NCBI RefSeq assembly: GCF_016056275.1
Contig: NZ_JAECZA010000060.1
Location: forward strand, 1-37,936
DNA from: Dendronalium phyllosphericum CENA369
Lineage (GTDB): Bacteria > Cyanobacteriota > Cyanobacteriia > Cyanobacteriales > Nostocaceae
Reading direction: 5' to 3'
Length of the DNA stretch: 37,936 bases
Shown here piece after piece: positions 27,030 to 34,000 of this stretch (its first letter is position 1; each line of letters opens with the position of its first letter). The notes under the pieces are model-generated. The model saw nothing but the letters and a program-made list of their open reading frames with translations, did not search any database and was not told the DNA's origin. Made by a program: the position numbers and the translations under genes.

Positions 27030-28391
27030 TCATCCTTCAGCCTTCGTTTGTTCAATAATTAGATGAGAATTAGTCCCACCAAAACCAAAAGCACTTAAAG
27101 CTGCATGTTTAGTTGTTGCATTCGGCCAAGGCGTTGGAGTTTGCACAATCTTCTTCGCAGAAATGACATTATTTTCCGAACCGAGAGGTTCATTCACATT
27201 AATAGTTGGTGGAATCACATCACTAGACATACTCAGAATTGTCTTAGCCAAACTAACCATACCCGCAGCAACTAACAAGTGACCAACATTAGCCTTAGTA
27301 GAACCAATTAAAGGAGATGCTTCGTGTTGACCAAAAAAGGTTTCTATCGAATTGAATTCAGTAGTATCTCCCAATAAAGTACCAGTAGCGTGACACTCCA
27401 TATAATCAATAGCCTTCGGACTCAGTTGTGCCTCTTTGTAGGCTCGTTCAAAAGCTAGTGTTTGCCCTTTAGAATTAGGGCTAAGAAAATGCTTACCCTT
27501 GCCATCATTAGAAAGCCCATTACCGCAAATGGTGGCTAAAATTTTATCGCCATCTCTGACAGCATCGCTATATCGTTTCAGCACCACCATCCCAATGCCT
27601 TCCGATGTAATTAATCCTCGTGATGCCTTATCTAGAGGACAGCTAATACCGTTTTCTGGATACCCTTGAATCCCAGAAAAGAACATGCGTAAAAATAGCG
27701 GATCGGAACAACTGATTGCACCAGCAAGCATCAAATCAGCTTTACCAGTCCAGAGGTAATGAGATGCCAATTTAATAGCATAAAAAGATGAAGAGCAAGC
27801 TGCATCTATACAAAAATGATTACTAGATAAAGACAGAGCTTGAGCAACTAACGCCGCCGGAAAACCACAAACCATAGCATTGTATGTTGATGCTTTAGTT
27901 GTTGTTGGTAAAGCTGATAAATGAAAATCTTTATCTTGTAAAAGTTCTGCGATCGCAGGCTCAATAGTTTGCCGATAAATTGGCGCAACTAATTGATTTG
28001 ATAGCTTTGTCGGTAAAGATAAAGCTCCTAAAATTACGCCACATTTGGAAAGTACATTTCTGTTTCCCCAATAACCACTCTGCACAATTGCTTGCTTGGC
28101 AGTATAAAGCGACCATTTAAAGGTGTTGTCTAAGCTATTTAGAAATTCTGCTGGTAGATTATATTCGCTAGCATCAAATTTAAAGTTGCGAATAAATCCT
28201 CCCCGGAGGTAGTAAATCGTTTCTGGTTTGCCTTTAACTGGGTCGTAAAATATTGCGGGATCTACGCCCATTTCTTCAACAGTAACAGCTGATGTCGAAT
28301 CTTTTGCTTCAGCAAGATTCTGCCAAAATTGCTCAGGATTGTTAGCATCAGGAAAGAGGCATGATAATCCAATGATGGCTATTTTTTCCAC
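27030..28391 (-). CDS. Stand-alone beta-ketoacyl synthase (PfaC KS type)
   Basis: The 453-residue protein is a complete KS with Cys199 in IDAACSSSFYA, His334 in ECHATGTLLG and His371 in NVGHLLVAAG, so it should condense. It begins with GTG at 28391, preceded by GAGGA about 8 bases upstream, and MEKIAIIGLSCLFPDANNPEQF is the standard PKS KS opening. It ends with the GFGGTNSHLI block and a short tail, with no AT. In PUFA synthases this KS is fused to the CLF; here the CLF is the next gene. A 470-base gap with a MITE-like element separates it from the KR-DH gene upstream. Confidence 0.92.
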   Translation of the reverse strand: MEKIAIIGLSCLFPDANNPEQFWQNLAEAKDSTSAVTVEEMGVDPAIFYDPVKGKPETIYYLRGGFIRNFKFDASEYNLPAEFLNSLDNTFKWSLYTAKQAIVQSGYWGNRNVLSKCGVILGALSLPTKLSNQLVAPIYRQTIEPAIAELLQDKDFHLSALPTTTKASTYNAMVCGFPAALVAQALSLSSNHFCIDAACSSSFYAIKLASHYLWTGKADLMLAGAISCSDPLFLRMFFSGIQGYPENGISCPLDKASRGLITSEGIGMVVLKRYSDAVRDGDKILATICGNGLSNDGKGKHFLSPNSKGQTLAFERAYKEAQLSPKAIDYMECHATGTLLGDTTEFNSIETFFGQHEASPLIGSTKANVGHLLVAAGMVSLAKTILSMSSDVIPPTINVNEPLGSENNVISAKKIVQTPTPWPNATTKHAALSAFGFGGTNSHLIIEQTKAEG

Positions 28392-28861
28392 TACTGATTC
28401 CTCGTTGGGGTATTTGGTGACAGGGCAATTTTTCAGGGCAGCCAGAAGAATTTACGCTCCCTAGATGCGATGGTATTTACACAGTTCCCCAAACTTGAAA
28501 GGATTTATAACAAGATTAAATGTTTACTGTTGACTGTTGACTGTTAAGTATTTGTCTTACTGCAATAATACCTAATTTTTCGTTTTACGCAGAGAGCAGA
28601 AAGGAGTAAGACAGTAAATACAATATTAGCTTACTATAGCAATCCTAAATCATTGGTGAATTTTTGACACTTTTCTTTTCTCGTTGTGTCTTCTACGTTT
28701 CACCAAAGTTCAGCAACGGCTCTGCTGCTTAGATTATTTGTTGTAATTTGCTAAAAAACAACTTCAATAGGATTGCTATAGCTAAATACTCAAAAGTAAT
28801 TAAGCTGTTACAAATCAAAGTTGTACATTCACTTAATTAAACAGTCATCAGTCAACAACCA
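28392..28861. other. 470-base gap between the KR-DH and KS genes
   Basis: This stretch has no reading frame of note. It contains a 148-bp element with terminal inverted repeats (28634-28781) and a short gactgttgactgttaa direct repeat near 28531-28545. No promoter was identified, but the gap is long enough for one. Confidence 0.5.
28634..28781. mobile_element. MITE-like 148-bp element
   Basis: CTATAGCAATCCTA at 28634-28647 and its exact reverse complement TAGGATTGCTATAG at 28768-28781 flank 120 bases of non-coding AT-rich DNA. The match continues outward with one gap (ttactatagc against ttagctatagc). No transposase is encoded. The layout is that of a non-autonomous miniature element. A target duplication could not be fixed. 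Confidence 0.6.
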
Positions 28862-30595
28862 CTACTTACGCTTGTGTAAGTTCATAGGTGCAATTACAGC
28901 TTTAGCTCCTAAGATGCGTGAGTAGATTTTTCCCTCAGCATCATGGAGGTAAAAATTAGCAGTTACACCAGTTGCTGTTTTACCTTCGACTTCGCAAGAA
29001 ACATAAAATGGTGCGTTACAAGGCACAGTTCTAAACTGTTCAGAATGCGTTAATTGCCCCGGCAAACAAACTTCTTGATGAAAATGATTTAACCAAATCC
29101 ATAAGGCTTGTGTACTCAAGTCTGTTGTGTAGGGATTATGCCATTGTACGGGGAATTGTCCTTGTTGTTGGGGTGTGATTTCTTTCCAAAAACATTCGAT
29201 AGTAATTTTTGCTGGACTAATATTTAAGACTCTGACAATTTTCTGAAAAGCTGGGCCATGAAACAATGATGAATCGCCGTTTTGATAAAAGTCTGTGCCA
29301 GAAGTCGTGATAATGTTATCTTCTGTGAGATTTACGGCTTCATAAATCGGAGCCTCTGGCATCTGTCGCACCAGTTTGATTTGTGCTTTGTAGTGAAAAT
29401 GAGTTTTACCCGCAGGATTCTTGCTTAAGATTGTAGTTTCAAATTCAACAAAATCAGACTCAGTTTTAGCAAGCTCTTGTATTTCTAGAATATGTTCGCT
29501 AGGGGAGTTTTCACTGAAGGTAATTCCCTTCAAAACTTTGAAATCTTTACAACGCAAATATGTGTAACCTGGATAAAGTTCTTCACAAGCATTAATCATC
29601 CAGGACATGGCACAGGTAGCTGGTAATACCGGAGTACCAGCCAGCGTATGATCGTGGAGAAAAGGATTGGTTTCCACTGTCATCCGGCGACGGATACGAT
29701 AGCTTCGCAGTTCTGCATCTACAGGTGCGGGTGGTCGAATGCTAGGACTGCCAATCACAACTTGTGTGGTTGCATGATGAGTGGGATGTAATTCGTTGAC
29801 AAGCATTTGTGTCCCAGCTTCTACCGGAATAATATCAATTCCGCGTTCGGCAAAAGCTTTTTTGAGTTCTGGTGTCACCATGCCACTATCCCAACCTCCC
29901 CAGTTAATCGCAACTACGTGACATTGAGGATGATGTTGCTTAATTAAATGGGCTGATTTGTTGAGGATTTCATTAGCGATCGCATAATCTGATTGTCCGA
30001 TATTACCGTAAAAGCCGCTGACGGAGGAGAACAATACTAAATGCTCAAGTTGCTTGGGATCGATACAAGTTAATAGATTCTCCAACCCTTGAACTTTAGC
30101 AGTATAAACTTTTTCAAAATCTTGGTCAGTTTTCTTTTCTATTAATTTATCGGCTAAATTTCCCGCACCGTGAATAATACCTGTGATTGTTCCTGTGCTT
30201 GCAACGGCAGAAGCTAATTTGTTTTGTAAATCTGCAACATCTGTAACATCAACGCTGATATATTCTGCCTTTGCCCCTGTTTGTTGAATTGCTGCTAAGG
30301 TATTTTTAATTTCTCGGCTAGAAGCAATTTTGTTATATATCTTTTGTACGCTCATGGGTGTAGGCTTCTCTCCTTGAGAAAGCAGATTTTCCATGATGCG
30401 TTTTTTTAATGCCGCTTCTTCAAAACAATCTCGGACAAAATCTGGCTCGGTTTCTAAGATTTCCGAACGACCGAGGAGGATGAATGTACAAGGTTGGTGT
30501 TGTGCCATTTTGATAGCACATTCAGCCGTAATTCCTTTAGCACCACCACTGACGAGGAAGACAGATGAAGGACGAACCTGGGTTTGTGCGGTCAT
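28862..30595 (-). CDS. KR catalytic half - dehydratase protein of the PKS cluster
   Basis: The 577-residue protein starts directly in the catalytic subdomain of a type I ketoreductase: the NADPH loop GGAKGI is at 17-22, preceded by only ~15 residues. Catalytic residues are in LFSSVSG (190-194), Tyr204 and Asn208 (DYAIANE). From about 300 a double hotdog dehydratase follows. The first has His316 in HxxxGxxxxP (H316, G320, P325). The second has D492-xxx-Q496. Both are the PKS-DH signature. The structural subdomain that normally precedes this KR is at the end of the preceding protein, so the two proteins must cooperate. ATG at 30595. Confidence 0.88.
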   Translation of the reverse strand: MTAQTQVRPSSVFLVSGGAKGITAECAIKMAQHQPCTFILLGRSEILETEPDFVRDCFEEAALKKRIMENLLSQGEKPTPMSVQKIYNKIASSREIKNTLAAIQQTGAKAEYISVDVTDVADLQNKLASAVASTGTITGIIHGAGNLADKLIEKKTDQDFEKVYTAKVQGLENLLTCIDPKQLEHLVLFSSVSGFYGNIGQSDYAIANEILNKSAHLIKQHHPQCHVVAINWGGWDSGMVTPELKKAFAERGIDIIPVEAGTQMLVNELHPTHHATTQVVIGSPSIRPPAPVDAELRSYRIRRRMTVETNPFLHDHTLAGTPVLPATCAMSWMINACEELYPGYTYLRCKDFKVLKGITFSENSPSEHILEIQELAKTESDFVEFETTILSKNPAGKTHFHYKAQIKLVRQMPEAPIYEAVNLTEDNIITTSGTDFYQNGDSSLFHGPAFQKIVRVLNISPAKITIECFWKEITPQQQGQFPVQWHNPYTTDLSTQALWIWLNHFHQEVCLPGQLTHSEQFRTVPCNAPFYVSCEVEGKTATGVTANFYLHDAEGKIYSRILGAKAVIAPMNLHKRK

Positions 30596-30729
30596 ACTAT
30601 TTAAGATTTGAAATTTTGGATTTGGGCGTTAAAGCTCATGCAGAGGAGGACACTTGCGCGAGCGGCTTTCTTGAGCAAAGTGTCCGTCACGCACCAGACG
30701 CAAAAAGAGGAAGATAGAGGTTTTGTATT

Positions 30730-31011
30730 CTACTCTCTTGTTATCTTCTTCCTTCGCGCTCTACTCTGTGGGAAGCCGCTTGTGCGTCTACGCGTCCTTT
30801 GCGGTTCGTTAAAAAATTTAGGTAATCTAGCAGCAAGACCGGAGTAATGCCTAGATTTGAAAGGGGGAAACTCAGGTAGAGGCGGAAGCTCCGGTAGTGG
30901 GGGAAGCTCCGGTAGCGACGGAAGATCGGGCACAGTCGGAGGCTCCGGGGGAAGTTCGGGTAGCGGAGGAAACACAGGTATAGGGTTCAATTCAGGTAAA
31001 GGTTCTTCCAT
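30730..31011 (-). CDS. Possible small proline-rich protein
   Basis: An in-frame ATG at 31011, 17 bases after the megasynthase stop, opens a 93-codon frame with MEEPLPELNP, then near-perfect repeats of PELPPLPE type (about residues 14-46) and a basic tail. Low complexity, no known domain, and a tail made of a repeat seen in other cyanobacterial intergenic DNA all argue against a real gene. If translated it would be a flexible linker. Low confidence. Confidence 0.25.
   Translation of the reverse strand: MEEPLPELNPIPVFPPLPELPPEPPTVPDLPSLPELPPLPELPPLPEFPPFKSRHYSGLAARLPKFFNEPQRTRRRTSGFPQSRARRKKITRE
30860..30990. repeat. GGAAGCTCCGGTAG-like tandem repeat
   Basis: On the + strand the sequence repeats gg(c/g)ggaagctccggtag-like units, with variants gacggaagatcgg and ggaggctccggggg, about six to eight times. 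On the - strand it encodes PLPELPP-like repeats. Confidence 0.75.
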
Positions 31012-31027
31012 GAATTTCCCCTGTCCC

Positions 31028-34000
31028 CTACTTCTTGAAGGAAGTATTGAGGGTGACGCGTCCCTGAGAACCGTAGGCGACTTCACTAATGTAGAGATTA
31101 GGGTCATGAAGTTCGGCAATAATGTGTTGGGCTGATTGCTGGGCATCCAAAGTGGGGCTTAAATCAATGGCGCGAGCAAACACTTTGGGCCATTCCCATC
31201 TCAGCGTTTTGACTAATCCGAATAAACCAGCAGCGATCGCTCCAAAGTTGGTGTTATGCTCAAACCCAAAGGCTCCATCTAATCGAGTCACGGTGAGGAA
31301 ACAACTACGTCCATAACCTGCTGCTTCGTTGAGGGATTTCTTTAGGTGTTTGGCCATGAAGAAAACGTGCTTAACTATCGCCTTGTCCTGTTCGAGATAG
31401 GAAATTGTGCTGGTGTGACTCGTCTGGAAGGCTGGATGAATGTGGATCAGCGCCCCAATCGTGCCGAAGTTAGTCGCGATCGCTGATAATTTGTGTTGGA
31501 GAAGTTCTTCACTCATATCTGCTAGGGTGATGCGATTAACTCCGGCTGGTAAAGGCGATTGTTGCGAGACGAGCGATTGGGGAAAGCTTAAAACCACTAC
31601 TTTCCAACCGCGTTCGATTAAGGATTGAGCTACTTGGGAGGTGGTGAGGGAGCCATCATCGATAATTAAACTGATGTGTCCCTCTGGTAACGCGAAATCT
31701 AAACTATCCGGCGGTGGCAGAAATTTGAGTTTGGCTGGACGGCGAGTAACGTTACCGATTATCTGGACTGGCTGGAAGTCAAACTCAGGCTGAGACTTTT
31801 TTTTTTCACCTCCAACTAACTGCTGGAGATAATCAACTATTTGACCAATGGTGCGGAGTTCTCCTAGTTCTTCAATATTTGGCTTGGGTAGGTTGGGGTA
31901 CATTTCCTGCATCGTCCCTAAGATTTCTACCCGTTTGATGGAGTCAATCCCTAAGTCAGCCTCCATATCCATATCTAGTTCCAGCATCTCTACTGGGTAG
32001 CCAGTTTTCTCGCTGGTGATGGCTAAGAGAGTTTGACCTAAGTCTGCATACTCATTGGTAGTTGTTTCCTCAATTTCAGTCTCTGCGCTCGCTGGGCTAA
32101 CAACTGGATCGGGTGTAGTAACTACCGTTACCGTTGCTGGAGCTACAATCGTTGTTTGTGATGTCTGTTGTACTTCGTTAATGGCGATTTCTACAGAGAC
32201 ACTTCTAGAAGCGTGGGATTGCAGATATTCGACAACTTGACCGATGGTGCGGAGTTCTGCAAGTTCTTCTAAGTTTGGCTTGGGTAAGTCAGGATACATC
32301 TCCTGCAATGCTCCCAGGATTTCCACTCGTTTAATAGAGTCAATCCCTAAGTCAGCCTCCATATCCATGTCTAGTTCCAGCATCTCCACTGGGTAGCCAG
32401 TTTTCTCACTAGTGATGGCTAACAAGTTTTTATCTAAGTCAGAGACATCAACACTAGGTATAGATATAGGTGCAGTAATTGTCAGTGCCGGTTCCGTACC
32501 AGATTCAACAGCGGTCGGCGTACTGATTTGGACAATAACCTCAGACTGAGTTTCGATCGCTGGGATAGGAGCGGGAACAGATGCCTCTACTACAGGCTCA
32601 GGGGCAGGCTCAGGCTGGATTTCCCAAATAGAGGCAGCGGGGGTTACAGGTGCTTCAGTAACCTTTGAGCCATTATTCGCTACTGGCTGTTGTACGGGTT
32701 CCGGCTGGGTTTCGACTATCTGAGTCGTAGGGGGTACAGGTGCGTCAGTAACGGGTGTGGCGATAGTGAAAGGTACGTGGCGATCGCTTACGCCATTAGA
32801 TAATATCTCGGTTGGTTGAGTAGTTACGTCTTCAGAAAGTAACTGCGAATACTCTTGTTGGATTAGTTGGAAAAAGTTTCTTGCGTATTCTATCTGCTCT
32901 TGGAGATATTGCTCGTGGATGCGTAGAGTTTCGCCTTGTTGGGCGTGAAACTGCGTCATGCTACGCTCGACACTTTCCATCACAACTTGCCTCAGTTGTG
33001 CGGTTTCTGTGGAAGATTTAGTGTTAGCAAACAAAGCATGTTGCTGTTGCATCAGTTGGAAAAACGTTTTCGTGTATTCCACCTGATGGTTGAGGTAAGT
33101 CCCGTGGGCTTGTAAATTCTCAGCTTGGTTTTGCTGAAACTTTGTCAAAAGGTACTCTAAACTTTCTAGCACCCGTTGGAAATTTTGAGATTTTTCCGGT
33201 GTTGGTTGCATCTTCGCTTCCTGGGCTAGTTGAGGTGAAAGGGTCGCAGGATTCATTTGGGGTAGGGGGGATGAGGGAGATGAGGAAGACGCGGAGAGGG
33301 GGAGACGCAGGGACGCGGGGAATTTATCATCAACACTCACCGTGTCACCGCGTCCCCATGTCCCCGTGTCCTCTTCTCGCCCGTTTCTAGATGCGGAGGA
33401 ATTAGTATTATTTGAAAATTCGGGGATGGGTGTAACGCGTCCGTTACTTTCTTTTACTGGTGGAGTGGGAACCACTGTTTGAGAAAATTCAGGAGTGGAA
33501 TTGTTGGATGGAGCAGCAGGTAAACTAACTTTATGTCCATCCTCTAAAGCTTGAGCAAAGGCGTTTTTGGTTTTTTCTGAGCGGTAATTAATGCCGTTTA
33601 AACGTACATTCAAGGCTTTCTTTGGCTCAGTTGCGGGAAGTGTAGGCGGTACTTGGTACGGATCGAGGTTTTTCAAAGGCAAACCAAGGACGCGTAACTG
33701 TACGGCTGCTTCTCGCAAAGAGCGATCGCTGTTCTTTTGGGTACTAGGGTTCAAGGCAATTGTGATGTGGGGGCGATCGCCAAGGGTATCTTTCACTAAG
33801 TTGGAAAGAATTCGTCTCGGCCCAAATTCCACAAAGCAAGTACCGCCAGCTGCATAGATATTTTCAATTTCCTGCTTGAACAGCACCGAGCTGGATAAGT
33901 GGCTTTCAAAGATTTTTTGAATATTTTGGGGTTCTTTGGGATACGGCTTGCCAGTAACGTTGCTGAAAACGGGGATTTTGGGAGTTTGAAAGCCAACAGA

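Larger units (their letters stand above)
30596..31027. other. Repeat-rich 432-base spacer dividing the KR
   Basis: The spacer separates the megasynthase stop (TAG at 31028) from the KR-DH start. It contains a Pro-coding tandem repeat (about 30860-30990), several GC-rich inverted pieces (ggacactt near 30652 against aagtgtcc near 30680; gcggcttt near 30661 against ggaagccgc near 30771) and an 'aacgaaccgcaaagg' type sequence common to Nostocales intergenic repeats. It might be a composite insertion. Confidence 0.6.
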
